DNA of 64,000 nt from Cytobacillus sp. FSL H8-0458 (GCF_038002165.1 NZ_JBBOBR010000001.1:2852001-2916000); one strand, 5' to 3'. Shown: positions 24,979-33,982, counted from the stretch's first letter. The notes: a model not told the origin generated them from the sequence alone. Numbers and translations are program-made.

Positions 24979-26517
24979 TTACTCTGATTTCTTCTTTTTG
25001 GACCGCTTCCATATAAGATAGAGAAAAATCATAAAAGCTGAATAAACTGCCGCAAGTGCTCCAATTAGCGGAATATTCAATCCTGATTTTTCTTTCAGAA
25101 CATATACTTCAGCTTCTTCCCGATCAATAATCAACTCATATTTATCGTCTTTACTGCGGATAAGATCATTAGAAATCATGCCGCGGAGCTCTCTTCCCTC
25201 TTCCAATTGTGAGGAATCAAGCATCGCTTTCTGTGTCTTTGTTGAATTATTGATCGCAATCACCGTTGTTTCATCATCAAATGTCCGCTTATAAACAGCA
25301 AAACCGTCCTTTTCCTCCAGCAGTTCCATGTTGCCTCTCGTTAGAGATGGAAGTAACTTCCTAACTTCCCCAAGTTTTGTAATATAATCTATCAATTCTT
25401 TGTCTGTACGGAAATCCATTTGCCTGCGGTTGTCAGGATCCTCACCGCCATCCATAGCTATTTCACTTCCATAATAAACAATCGGAATCCCAGGTGAGGT
25501 ATACATGTATGTTAATGCCAGCTTCCATCTTGGACCCGGGTGATGATTTTTTGTGATAGCATCACGGGTGAACCTGACAGTATCGTGATTATCCATGAAA
25601 CTTCCCATAAGATAGGGATTTTCATAAAATGCTTTATTTCGGTCCCAGTTTGTAAAAAGCCAGTTTAACGGTTTGTCAGGTTCTGCAAAGGCGGTTCTTA
25701 GATGATCATTTAAAGGATAATCAACAAAGCCATCTATCCCCGTTTTTTCGTATTCGGCAATATATTTGGGATCATCCGACCATACTTCCCCAAGCAAATA
25801 AAAGTCTTCTTTGACTGATTTAACATTTTTGGCGAATTCGCTCCAGAAAGATTTTGGAACATGCTTAACAGTATCAAGGCGATAACCGTCAATATCCGTT
25901 TCTTCGATCCACCACTTAGCTGCGTCCATTAAATATTTTTTCACATCAGGGTTTTCCTGATTTAAATCTGGGAGGCCATAAATCCAGCCATTTTCAATTT
26001 CAGCCTGATTCGACCAGTTCACGATATCCCTTTTTTCATGGAACCAATCTTTTTTCCCAGGGTCATTAACCCAATCGTGATTGTAGCCAACATGGTTCAC
26101 TACGAAGTCCAATATCACTTTCATATCTCTTTTGTGGGCTTCCTTGACTAGCTGCTTGAACTCATCCATTGTGCCAAAGTGTTCTTCCGTATTATAAAAA
26201 TCTTTTATCCAGTAACCGTGATACCCCTTCTCTTCATTATCAAAAACTGGAGTCAGCCAAATTGCTGTAAACCCCATATCCTTAATATAATCAAGGCGTT
26301 CAGTAATTCCCTTGAAATCTCCGCCATGATAAGCCTTGGGGTCCTGAACATCAACTTTAAAGTCATTGTTTGGATCTCCATTGCTAAATCGGTCAACCAT
26401 TAAAAAATAAATTGTTTCATCTTGCCATTTACGCTCTTCTTTTTCAGCTGCTCCTGCCGGCAGGGCATAAAAAAGAAGAAACGGGATTAAGATGAAGGTT
26501 ATGATTCCTTTTTTCAT
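24979..26517 (-). CDS. Exported, membrane-anchored alpha-amylase family glycosidase (GH13)
   Basis: A 512-aa GH13 enzyme. A signal peptide (MKKGIITFILIPFLLFYALP) is followed by the (beta/alpha)8 barrel: MVDRFSNGDPNND, VILDFVVNHVGYNHDW, the nucleophile Asp in DGYRLDTVKHVP, the acid Glu in LLGEVWSDD, and the third Asp in SFMDNHDTVRFTRD. The C-terminus has one transmembrane segment (IPLIGALAAVYSAFMIFLYL) and a basic tail, so the catalytic domain should stay attached outside the membrane. AAGGAGGAGCGGCG precedes the ATG at 26517. It sits in the mdx importer operon and would cut starch or maltodextrins close to the transporter. Confidence 0.92.
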   Translation of the reverse strand: MKKGIITFILIPFLLFYALPAGAAEKEERKWQDETIYFLMVDRFSNGDPNNDFKVDVQDPKAYHGGDFKGITERLDYIKDMGFTAIWLTPVFDNEEKGYHGYWIKDFYNTEEHFGTMDEFKQLVKEAHKRDMKVILDFVVNHVGYNHDWVNDPGKKDWFHEKRDIVNWSNQAEIENGWIYGLPDLNQENPDVKKYLMDAAKWWIEETDIDGYRLDTVKHVPKSFWSEFAKNVKSVKEDFYLLGEVWSDDPKYIAEYEKTGIDGFVDYPLNDHLRTAFAEPDKPLNWLFTNWDRNKAFYENPYLMGSFMDNHDTVRFTRDAITKNHHPGPRWKLALTYMYTSPGIPIVYYGSEIAMDGGEDPDNRRQMDFRTDKELIDYITKLGEVRKLLPSLTRGNMELLEEKDGFAVYKRTFDDETTVIAINNSTKTQKAMLDSSQLEEGRELRGMISNDLIRSKDDKYELIIDREEAEVYVLKEKSGLNIPLIGALAAVYSAFMIFLYLIWKRSKKKKSE

Positions 26518-26605
26518 CGCCGCTCCTCCTTCATTTTTCAAGCCGCTCCGAGACTCCAATCAGTTCGCAGCCTGCAGCGGCCAGTAAAGTTTCAGCCCTT
26601 TAAGA

Positions 26606-27448
26606 TTAGCCTTTTGTTCCCCCTGCCGTCAAACCTGATACAAAGTATTTTTGGAACATGAGGAAAAGTGCAGCAATCGGAATCGCAATTAAAACCGAGC
26701 CAGCTGCAAACTTTGTAAATTCATTTCCAAATTGCTTGGCAACCATTTCATACAATCCTACCGCCATTGTGAACTTTTCATCTGTTCTTAATAAAATTCT
26801 GGCAAGGATGAAATCACCAAAAGGAGCAATGAATGAAAAAAGCGCAACTACCGCTACAATTGGTTTTGCAAGCGGCATAACAATTTGCCAGAAAACACGA
26901 AGATGGCTTGCACCATCCATTTTCGCAGATTCATCAAGTTCTTTCGGAATCGTATCGAGATAGCCTTTCATCAGCCATGTATTCATAGGGATCTGGCCGC
27001 CTACATACACCAGGATCAATCCAAGATGTGTATCAATTAAACCAGTTCTTGTCGCTAATACAAAAATGGCGATCAGTGCTGCAAAGTTAGGTATCATTTG
27101 CAGTACCAGGAACGTTAATAAACCATTTTTCCTCCCGATAAAACGGTAACGTGAAAACGAGTAGGCAGTCAATGATACTGTAATAACCGTAAGAATCATT
27201 GTAAGCGTACTTATTTTCAATGAATTCCAGTACCATTTAACATAATTGGACTTCTCTAAATCAAACAGATATTTATAATGAGCCAAGGTCGGATTTTCAG
27301 GAAACATTGTTGATCCCGACAAACTCTGGCCCGGATTTAACGAAGAGCCTACTACCCACAAAAGCGGATAAATGACAATAAAGCTCATTAAGGCAATGAT
27401 AAAATATGAAAGTGTCAGCCGGATCATTTTATTTTTCTTCATGCTCAT
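26606..27448 (-). CDS. mdxG: Maltodextrin ABC transporter, permease MdxG/MalG
   Basis: Inner-membrane permease of a carbohydrate ABC importer, 280 aa, about six transmembrane segments. The EAA-type loop that contacts the ATPase reads PKELDESAKMDGASHLRVFW. The chain ends LMFQKYFVSGLTAGGTKG, the usual end for MalG-like permeases. It starts two bases after the mdxF stop. No ATPase gene is present in the module; in B. subtilis the shared ATPase MsmX serves this importer, and a similar arrangement is likely here. Confidence 0.94.
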   Translation of the reverse strand: MSMKKNKMIRLTLSYFIIALMSFIVIYPLLWVVGSSLNPGQSLSGSTMFPENPTLAHYKYLFDLEKSNYVKWYWNSLKISTLTMILTVITVSLTAYSFSRYRFIGRKNGLLTFLVLQMIPNFAALIAIFVLATRTGLIDTHLGLILVYVGGQIPMNTWLMKGYLDTIPKELDESAKMDGASHLRVFWQIVMPLAKPIVAVVALFSFIAPFGDFILARILLRTDEKFTMAVGLYEMVAKQFGNEFTKFAAGSVLIAIPIAALFLMFQKYFVSGLTAGGTKG

Positions 27449-27450
27449 AT

Positions 27451-28734
27451 CTACATCAAATCCTCTTCTTGGAATGATTTTGTTCTTCTAAACTGCCATA
27501 GTGCTACAGTGATGACGATAAGTGAAAGAATCATGGTAACTGCAGCTGCTTTGCCATATTGGGCAGAAGTCATAGTCAGTTTATAAATCCAGGATATTAG
27601 AATATCCGAACCGCCGGCATTTTGGCCTGGAATAGCCGGTCCGCCGCCATTGAACAAGAAGATAACATTAAAGTTATTGAAGTTGAACGTATACTGAGTA
27701 ATGATAATCGGTGCCGTTGCAAACAAAACCAACGGCAGAGTAATCTTTGTGAATTTCTGCAGAATCGTTGCACCGTCAACTGTTGCAGCTTCATAAAGCT
27801 CATCCGGAATTGACTGCAACACACCTGTTGTCATGGCAAAAATGAACGGGAATCCAAGCCAGGACTGAATGAAAATTAACGCTAAACGTGTCCAATTTTC
27901 CTCAGTCATCCATGGAACAGCACCGATTCCAAGTGCATCCAGGATCGTTTTATTGATTACACCGAAAGTTTCATTGAACATGCCGGAGAAAATCAGGATT
28001 GATATAAATGAAGGCACGGCCCAGGGAAGAATGAAGATTGTCCGGATAATTGCTTTCCCTTTAAGATCCTTTTGATTTACGAGAATTGCCAGGAAAATAC
28101 CCAGAGCTACCTGCAAAGTCGTAGCTACAAAAGTCCAGACTATTGTCCAGCCCATTACGCCAAAGAAGGTTTTTCTCCATAAATCCAGTTTAAAGATATC
28201 GATAAAGTTCTGAATGCCAACCCAATCTACCAGCTTTGCAGGCGGAGAATGGTATAGATCATAGTTAGTAAATGCAAGAAGAACTACGAATAAGATGGGA
28301 AAAATAACAACGAACACCAAAAGAAAAAAACCTGGTGAGATCATTAAGTATGGGAAACCATTGTCAAGGAGATTGTGGTACTGTTCTCTGACACTGTTTA
28401 ATTCCAGTCCAAAATCACGTTTTTTCCCGTTATTGTAAGCATCATAAATATTAAAGGCATAAATGATCAGCCCCAATGCTGTTACGATTAATGCAATAAT
28501 TCCGTCGATCAGAAGAAAAATCGAATGGTCCAGAACTGGTATTTCCCCTAGTGTGAAAAGTCCCCAGAAGCCCCAATTCAGTGTGTCAAAGAATGCTGCA
28601 AAAAACGAAACGGTAAGAATTAAAAATATGGCACCTTTAAGGAACTGTTTATTATAAAACTGTCCAAATCCAGGCAGGATGGATAATAGAGCAGCATTTC
28701 TTCCATGGTTGGATGTCATTTTTTTTTCGTCCAT
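27451..28734 (-). CDS. mdxF: Maltodextrin ABC transporter, permease MdxF/MalF
   Basis: A 427-aa permease, larger than MdxG. An extra N-terminal membrane region of about 130 residues (LLSILPGFGQFYNKQFLKGA, then further hydrophobic segments) precedes the permease domain, as in B. subtilis MdxF (recalled length about 435). The coupling loop is PDELYEAATVDGATILQKF. The ATG at 28734 follows GGGGAGG with a ten-base spacer. A CG-centred operator and two hairpins lie between mdxE and this gene, suggesting separate control of its level. Confidence 0.94.
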   Translation of the reverse strand: MDEKKMTSNHGRNAALLSILPGFGQFYNKQFLKGAIFLILTVSFFAAFFDTLNWGFWGLFTLGEIPVLDHSIFLLIDGIIALIVTALGLIIYAFNIYDAYNNGKKRDFGLELNSVREQYHNLLDNGFPYLMISPGFFLLVFVVIFPILFVVLLAFTNYDLYHSPPAKLVDWVGIQNFIDIFKLDLWRKTFFGVMGWTIVWTFVATTLQVALGIFLAILVNQKDLKGKAIIRTIFILPWAVPSFISILIFSGMFNETFGVINKTILDALGIGAVPWMTEENWTRLALIFIQSWLGFPFIFAMTTGVLQSIPDELYEAATVDGATILQKFTKITLPLVLFATAPIIITQYTFNFNNFNVIFLFNGGGPAIPGQNAGGSDILISWIYKLTMTSAQYGKAAAVTMILSLIVITVALWQFRRTKSFQEEDLM

Positions 28735-28819
28735 ATGGCTATTGCCTCCCCTTTCTTATAGGAGAAAGTATTTTTCTATTATTATAATTCATTTATAAGA
28801 ATATTAACGATTGTTTTTG

Positions 28820-28832
28820 TGCAAACGGTTGC
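28820..28832. promoter_or_regulatory. LacI/CcpA-type operator between mdxE and mdxF
   Basis: TGCAAACGGTTGC, a CG-centred palindrome identical in core to the operator within the mdxE promoter. It stands about 86 bases before the mdxF start. Confidence 0.65.
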
Positions 28833-28849
28833 TTTTAAGAGGAACATGA

Positions 28850-28868
28850 AAGCGGCTTTCTGCCGCTT
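28850..28868. repeat. Small hairpin between mdxE and mdxF
   Basis: AAGCGGC / GCCGCTT with a five-base loop. No T-run on the minus strand; may be an RNA-processing or stabilising stem rather than a terminator. Confidence 0.5.
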
Positions 28869-28953
28869 CTCCTTAAAGGTTCGAAAGTATGCATTTGAAG
28901 CAGAAACCTATCTGCTCAGGCACCTTCCGTTTTATATCATTACATAAAAGTAT

Positions 28954-28981
28954 GGGCAATACCTCCTGGGAGGTACCGCCC
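28954..28981 (-). terminator. Partial terminator/attenuator after mdxE
   Basis: GGGC-GTACCTCC / GGAGGTA-GCCC strong stem with CCAG-type loop, 16 bases past the mdxE stop. The following minus-strand sequence ATACTTTTATG has only a short T-run, so read-through to mdxF is expected. Confidence 0.6.
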
Positions 28982-28997
28982 TTTTGTCTGTCAAGCT

Positions 28998-30290
28998 TTA
29001 CTTGGCAGGGTGATTTGTTTCAATATTTGTTTTGATAGTTTTTACTGCATCATCAAGCGCTGCTTTTGGCTCCGCTTTACCTGTTGCAATTGTTTGAAGT
29101 GCAGAGGCCATTGGTCCCCAAACTTCAGCCATTTCAGGAATGTTTGGCATTGGAACAGCGTATTGTGATTGTTCAGCAACTGCTTTTGCAGCTTCATTGT
29201 CTGCGATTACCGGATCTTCAATAAGAGATTTTACAGGAGGGATTTCCTGAGTTGTCTCGAAACGGATCTTTGCGTTTTCTTCGTTTGTAATATGTTCAAC
29301 TAACTTTGTTGCCCAGTAAGGGTTTTTAGTAAATGCAGTTACATTCCATCCCTTAACACCCATGAATGTCTTAACAGGCTCACCGTTTGGAAGCTTAGGC
29401 ATTACAGAAACACCAACATCGATCCCTGCATCCTTCATTCCTTGAAGTGCCCATGGACCATTCATTACAGAAGCAGCTTTTCCTTCATTGAATAGGCCAT
29501 CCATTGCAGCTCCTCCGCTTTCCCCGATAATTCCTTTAGGGAATAAGCCTTCGCTGTACCATTTTTGAATAAACTCAGCACCTTCAACAGCGCCTTCGTT
29601 ATTTAAACCAACATCTTCACGGTCTAATGCTCCGTCATTTTCATTGAAAACATATCCACCCATGCCAGCAATAGGGCCGTGAGCGAAATAGAAGTTATCG
29701 AATAAAGCCAGGAATCCATACTGTCCGCCAGTTGTTAATTCTTTAGCTTGAGAATAAAGCTCATCCATTGTTTCAGGAGCTTTTTCCATTAATGCTTTAT
29801 TATAGATGAAAACTGGTGTTTCGGTTGCTTTTGGAAGACCATATAGTTTTCCGTCATACATTTGAGCACTGATGGATGATTCTGTGAAAGTATCAAGAAC
29901 GCTGTCATCAACTTTGATTTCCTGAAGAAGACCTTCTGTTACAACCTGGCCAATTTGGTCATGAGGCAGTGTAACAACGTCAGGTGCATTTCCTGCAGGT
30001 CCATCAAGTCTTAATTGGTCACGGATTTTATCAGCCATGCCTAATTCTTTGAATTCAACTTTAATTCCATATTCTTTTTCAAAAGACTCAATGGCAGGCT
30101 TTAATGCTACGCCTTTATCTGTGTCTTCCCAAACTACTAATTTTTCCGGTTTTGGCTCTTCAGCCTGGTTTTCACCTGTGCCGTTATCTTTATCTGTATT
30201 TTCCGGCTGTGCCTCACGCTGAGGACCGCAAGCTGCCAGCATTCCTATTACTAATACCAGCATCATAAAGAAAGATAGTGACTTTTTCAT
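28998..30290 (-). CDS. mdxE: Maltodextrin-binding lipoprotein MdxE/MalE
   Basis: Extracellular solute-binding protein of the importer, 430 aa. It begins MKKSLSFFMMLVLVIGMLAA followed by Cys, a lipoprotein signal with lipobox LAAC, then an acidic linker (PENTDKDNGTGENQAEEPKP). The family 1 binding-protein body has LVVWEDTDKGVALKPAIESF, LYGLPKATETPVFIYNKALM and MNGPWALQGM. The ATG at 30290 follows AAAGGGGGC; an upstream in-frame start at 30347 would ruin the signal peptide. First gene of the mdxEFG-amylase operon. Confidence 0.95.
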   Translation of the reverse strand: MKKSLSFFMMLVLVIGMLAACGPQREAQPENTDKDNGTGENQAEEPKPEKLVVWEDTDKGVALKPAIESFEKEYGIKVEFKELGMADKIRDQLRLDGPAGNAPDVVTLPHDQIGQVVTEGLLQEIKVDDSVLDTFTESSISAQMYDGKLYGLPKATETPVFIYNKALMEKAPETMDELYSQAKELTTGGQYGFLALFDNFYFAHGPIAGMGGYVFNENDGALDREDVGLNNEGAVEGAEFIQKWYSEGLFPKGIIGESGGAAMDGLFNEGKAASVMNGPWALQGMKDAGIDVGVSVMPKLPNGEPVKTFMGVKGWNVTAFTKNPYWATKLVEHITNEENAKIRFETTQEIPPVKSLIEDPVIADNEAAKAVAEQSQYAVPMPNIPEMAEVWGPMASALQTIATGKAEPKAALDDAVKTIKTNIETNHPAK

Positions 30291-30328
30291 GATATTGCCC
30301 CCTTTAATAGATCTGTTGCTTAATGTAA

Positions 30329-30366
30329 ATAGTACAACCGTTTGCACAAAATTGTAAACGCTTTAG
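30329..30366 (-). promoter_or_regulatory. mdxE promoter with overlapping operators
   Basis: Minus strand -35 TTTACA (30353-30358) and -10 TACTAT (30329-30334), 18 bases apart. The operator TGCAAACGGTTG (30335-30346) fills the spacer, and a cre-like AAAGCGTTTACAA (about 30353-30365) covers the -35. Binding at either would block RNA polymerase. Confidence 0.75.
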
Positions 30367-30422
30367 TCTATTTCTAAAAAAATCAGCGTTCACTTAAACT
30401 ATAATTCAATGAAACCGCTTAA

Positions 30423-30436
30423 TGAAAACGATTGCA
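30423..30436. promoter_or_regulatory. cre/LacI-type operator midway between mdxE and neopullulanase gene
   Basis: TGAAAACGATTGCA matches the CcpA consensus TGWAANCGNTNWCA with one mismatch and also resembles the other CG-centred sites in this region. Could allow looping between the two divergent promoters. Confidence 0.65.
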
Positions 30437-30563
30437 CAATTTCTAATTTTTATTATACAAGGTTTTTGGGCTTTTACAACTACTTTTTTTCTAAATATTT
30501 TTGCTTGAAAAAAAATATTTACAAACACTCGGATTTATACTATACATTTTCGCTTCATTCCTA

Positions 30564-30585
30564 TGGTATAATGCAAGCGATTGCA
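30564..30585 (+). promoter_or_regulatory. Neopullulanase gene promoter with operator on the -10
   Basis: Extended -10 TGGTATAAT (TATAAT at 30567-30572) overlaps the near-perfect palindrome TGCAA-GCGA-TTGCA (30572-30585). No clear -35, as usual for extended -10 promoters. The ribosome site AAAGGGGAA follows. Confidence 0.72.
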
Positions 30586-30604
30586 CTTTGAAAGGGGAAT
30601 TTTA

Positions 30605-32374
30605 ATGGAAAAGGCAGCCATCATACACTACCCTGCTGATCATTTTGTTTATCCTATCAGCAGGGAAACCTTACATATTAGACTGCAAACAAAGAAAGAT
30701 GATATTACTGAAGTCACTTTACTGCACGGTGATCAGTATTTATGGGCGGATGGTAAATGGCAGTATGAAAAAACAGATATGAAGAAATCAGGTTCGGATG
30801 GCATTCATGATTATTGGCATGCCTACATTAACCCGACATTTAGAAGGTCCCGATACGGTTTTCACTTGAAATCCGGTGAAGAAGAATTAATTTTGACTGA
30901 AAAAGGCTTTTACGAGGAGGCTCCTGCTGATTCAGGTTATTATTTCAACTTTCCCTACCTGCATTCTGAAGAAGTATTTCAAGCCCCATCCTGGGTGAAG
31001 GATACTGTCTGGTATCAGATTTTCCCGGAAAGATTTGCTAACGGAAATCCGGACAATGACCCCAAAGGTGTTCTTCCCTGGGGAAGTGAGGAGCCTTCTA
31101 AGAATAATTTTTTTGGCGGAGATTTTGAAGGCGTTATTGAACATCTGGACTATCTGCAGGAACTCGGCATTACCGGCATCTATTTCACACCTGTTTTTAA
31201 GGCATTTTCCAACCATAAATATGATACAATAGACTATCTGGAAATTGATCCCCAGTTTGGTTCGAAGGATACTTTAAAAAGACTGGTAAAAGAATGCCAT
31301 GACCGGGAGATTAAAGTCATGCTAGATGCCGTTTTCAACCATAGCGGATTCTACTTCCCCCCATTTCAGGATGTACTTGAAAAGGGAGAAAAATCACCTT
31401 ATAAAGATTGGTTCCATCCCCATAGTTTCCCTCTAAGAGGCGGGGAGTACCCTAATTATGAGACCTTCGCTTTTGTAGAGCAGATGCCAAAACTGAATAC
31501 AAAAAATCCAGACGTAAAAAAATATTTGCTCAATGTGGCCAAATACTGGATTGAAGAGTTTGATATCGACGGATGGCGCCTGGATGTGGCCAATGAAGTT
31601 GACCATCATTTCTGGCGTGAATTCAGGCAAACTGTAAAAAACATTAAACCAGATCTCTATATACTGGGTGAAATCTGGCACAACTCAATGCCATGGCTGC
31701 GCGGAGACCAATTTGATGCTGTCATGAATTATCCTTTTACCACCAACCTGCTAAATTTAATTGCAAAGAAATCCATAACTGGCACTGAATTCACCAATAA
31801 TATGACCGCTGAAATCCACAGCTATCCGGCCAATGTCTATGAAGCTGCATTCAATCTGGTTGGAAGCCATGATACACCGAGAATCTTAACGGAATGTGAA
31901 GAGAATAAAGACAGGGTAAAGCTAATTTACACACTTTTATTCACATTTATGGGTTCACCATGCCTATATTATGGGGATGAAATTGGACTAAATGGTGTAA
32001 TGGATCCCGGCTGCAGAAAATGCATGGAGTGGGATGAGAAAAAACAGGACCGGGAATTGTTTTCTCATATTCAAAAGCTTATTAAGCTGCGAAAAGAAGA
32101 AAAGCTGCTGGCAAATGAAGGCCATTTTGAATTTATTCAAACAGAATCTAATATAGTTGCCTACCGAAAATATGATGATGAAAAAACGATCATTGTACTC
32201 GCCAACCCTGCGGATGAAAGTGCGGAATTTACACTGCCTTATCTGCTCAAGGGTGTAAAGATTACAAATATGCTTACAGACAAAGAATTTGCAGCAGACG
32301 CCGAGAATCTTAAAGTTCAGCTTGATGGCTGCGGATTTGAAATCCTGTCCTTTCCAGCCAGCTTCAATAAATAG
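30605..32374 (+). CDS. Neopullulanase/maltogenic amylase/cyclomaltodextrinase (GH13_20)
   Basis: Cytoplasmic GH13 enzyme of 589 aa, without signal peptide. Residues 1 to about 120 form the N-terminal domain N (CBM34-like, HIRLQTKKDDITEVTLLHGD), followed by the barrel with WYQIFPERFANGNPDND, VMLDAVFNHSGFYFPPF, Asp in DGWRLDVANEVDHHF, Glu in ILGEIWHNSMPW and Asp in LVGSHDTPRIL. It should hydrolyse imported cyclodextrins, pullulan pieces or maltodextrins. The ATG at 30605 (ribosome site AAAGGGGAA) is chosen over an ATG at 30581. It is divergent from mdxE and shares the operator region; in B. subtilis the equivalent is mdxD/yvdF (recalled). Confidence 0.94.
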   Translation: MEKAAIIHYPADHFVYPISRETLHIRLQTKKDDITEVTLLHGDQYLWADGKWQYEKTDMKKSGSDGIHDYWHAYINPTFRRSRYGFHLKSGEEELILTEKGFYEEAPADSGYYFNFPYLHSEEVFQAPSWVKDTVWYQIFPERFANGNPDNDPKGVLPWGSEEPSKNNFFGGDFEGVIEHLDYLQELGITGIYFTPVFKAFSNHKYDTIDYLEIDPQFGSKDTLKRLVKECHDREIKVMLDAVFNHSGFYFPPFQDVLEKGEKSPYKDWFHPHSFPLRGGEYPNYETFAFVEQMPKLNTKNPDVKKYLLNVAKYWIEEFDIDGWRLDVANEVDHHFWREFRQTVKNIKPDLYILGEIWHNSMPWLRGDQFDAVMNYPFTTNLLNLIAKKSITGTEFTNNMTAEIHSYPANVYEAAFNLVGSHDTPRILTECEENKDRVKLIYTLLFTFMGSPCLYYGDEIGLNGVMDPGCRKCMEWDEKKQDRELFSHIQKLIKLRKEEKLLANEGHFEFIQTESNIVAYRKYDDEKTIIVLANPADESAEFTLPYLLKGVKITNMLTDKEFAADAENLKVQLDGCGFEILSFPASFNK

Positions 32375-32386
32375 GACACCTTATTG

Positions 32387-32432
32387 AAAAAAGAAAAGTT
32401 TTAAGCGCAGAACCTTAAAGCTTTTCTTTTTT
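32387..32432 (+). terminator. Intrinsic terminator after neopullulanase gene
   Basis: Long A/T-rich stem AAAAGAAAAG-TTTTAAG / CTTAAA-GCTTTTCTTTT with an eight-base loop and a final T-run. Confidence 0.85.
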
Positions 32433-32498
32433 AGTTTATAAATTGTCTTGGGTCCCTCCTATTTACACGAAAATCATTTATAAACAGGGAGAATAACC

Positions 32499-33848
32499 AT
32501 GACTAAGAACCAGAAAAAAATGACATTATTTGCGTTAACCTGGCCGATTTTTATCGAAATACTGCTCCACATGCTCATGGGAAATGCCGACACTCTTATG
32601 CTTTCGCAATATTCGGATGAATCTGTGGCTGCCGTCGGGGTGTCAAATCAGATCCTTTCGCTCGTAATCGTCATGTTTGGATTTATAGCGACCGGGACAT
32701 CCATCCTTATTGCCCAAAATCTTGGCGCAAATAATAATAAAACGGCTGCTGAAATTTCGATTGTCTCCCTGGGGGCAAACCTGGTATTTGGGATAATCCT
32801 TAGTATTCTTCTATTTGTATCAGGCAAACCGCTGCTCCGCATGATGGATTTGCCTGAGGAGCTATTAAGCCAGGCAAACGCCTACTTAGTCATTGTTGGC
32901 GGCTTTTCCTTTGTCCAGGCATTAATTATGACAATTGGAGCCATCATCAGAAGTTACGGATTTACAAGAGATGTTATGTACATTACTATCGGCATGAACA
33001 TTTTAAATGTTATTGGCAATTACTTATTTATTTTTGGCCCATTCGGTTTTCCGGTATTGGGTGTAGAAGGTGTAGCCATATCCACTGTCGTCAGCAGATT
33101 GATCGGATTGGCTGCTGCTGTCGCCGTCCTGCTTAAAAGAACGGAAAAAGCACTTCCATTCCGATTACTTTTCCGCTTTCCAAAGGAACATATCAAAAAT
33201 CTGTTAAAAATCGGGATCCCTTCAGCAGGAGAACATTTATCCTATAATGGATCGCAAATGGTGATTACTATATTCATCGCTGCTCTCGGAACAGAGGCTT
33301 TAACTGCAAAGGTGTATACGCAGAATATCATGATGTTCATATTCCTTTTCAGTGTCGCCATCAGCCAGGGCACACAAATCCTGATAGGCCATATGGTAGG
33401 CGGAAAGGATTATGAGGCAGCCTATAAAAGATGTATGAAAAGCCTGCGCCTTGCCATCATGATTTCATTCGGGACTGCTGTTCTTTTCTCCCTCTTCTCT
33501 GAAAAATTGATGGGCATATTCACTTCTAATCCAGATATCATAAAGGTTGGCAGTGTTCTCATTCTTTTGACCATCCTCCTGGAGCCAGGCAGATCGTTTA
33601 ATTTAGTCGTCATTAACTCCCTGCGTGCAGCCGGCGATGTAAAATTCCCCGTTTATATGGGGATCTTGTCCATGTGGGGCGTAAGCGTTACCCTTTCCTA
33701 TGTTCTCGGAATTCATTTTGGACTGGGGCTAGCCGGCATATGGATCGCTTTTATTGCCGATGAATGGCTTAGAGGATTGCTCATGTTATGGCGCTGGAGA
33801 TCCAGAGTCTGGGTGAATAAGTCGTTCGTGTCTTCAAAAGCAGTATAA
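32499..33848 (+). CDS. MATE family efflux transporter (YisQ-like)
   Basis: A 449-aa multidrug/toxic-compound extrusion protein with twelve predicted membrane segments in two similar halves. It begins with LFALTWPIFIEILLHMLMGN and includes DTLMLSQYSDESVAAVGVSNQ, the characteristic first-loop motif, and GHMVGGKDYEAAYK in the second half. Export is driven by sodium or protons; substrate unknown. AGGGAGAATAACC precedes the ATG. In B. subtilis the MATE gene yisQ lies near asnO, as here. A repeat element and a terminator follow. Confidence 0.92.
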   Translation: MTKNQKKMTLFALTWPIFIEILLHMLMGNADTLMLSQYSDESVAAVGVSNQILSLVIVMFGFIATGTSILIAQNLGANNNKTAAEISIVSLGANLVFGIILSILLFVSGKPLLRMMDLPEELLSQANAYLVIVGGFSFVQALIMTIGAIIRSYGFTRDVMYITIGMNILNVIGNYLFIFGPFGFPVLGVEGVAISTVVSRLIGLAAAVAVLLKRTEKALPFRLLFRFPKEHIKNLLKIGIPSAGEHLSYNGSQMVITIFIAALGTEALTAKVYTQNIMMFIFLFSVAISQGTQILIGHMVGGKDYEAAYKRCMKSLRLAIMISFGTAVLFSLFSEKLMGIFTSNPDIIKVGSVLILLTILLEPGRSFNLVVINSLRAAGDVKFPVYMGILSMWGVSVTLSYVLGIHFGLGLAGIWIAFIADEWLRGLLMLWRWRSRVWVNKSFVSSKAV

Positions 33849-33849
33849 T

Positions 33850-33982
33850 AAGAAAAGCGGAAGCGCCTTGCTCACCCCCGACAAGCACAAGACGAGCCTC
33901 ACGGAAAGGCGTTTTTTGCTTTTATGGGAGGATTGGCTTGTGACCTCGAGGGGGTAGGCGCTGGAGCTAGACAGTTATCGAA
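33850..33982. repeat. Hairpin-forming intergenic repeat (full copy)
   Basis: About 133 bp starting AGAAAAGCGGAAGCGCC and ending GGGGGTAGGCGCTGGAGCTA plus a short tail. The left AGCGCCT...CCCCC arm can pair with the right GGGGGTAGGCGCT arm around an inner GCCT-CACGGAA-AGGCG stem. I recall very similar elements scattered between genes in many Bacillaceae. It overlaps no gene. Function unknown; a mobile non-coding element or a structured RNA are the options. Confidence 0.75.
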
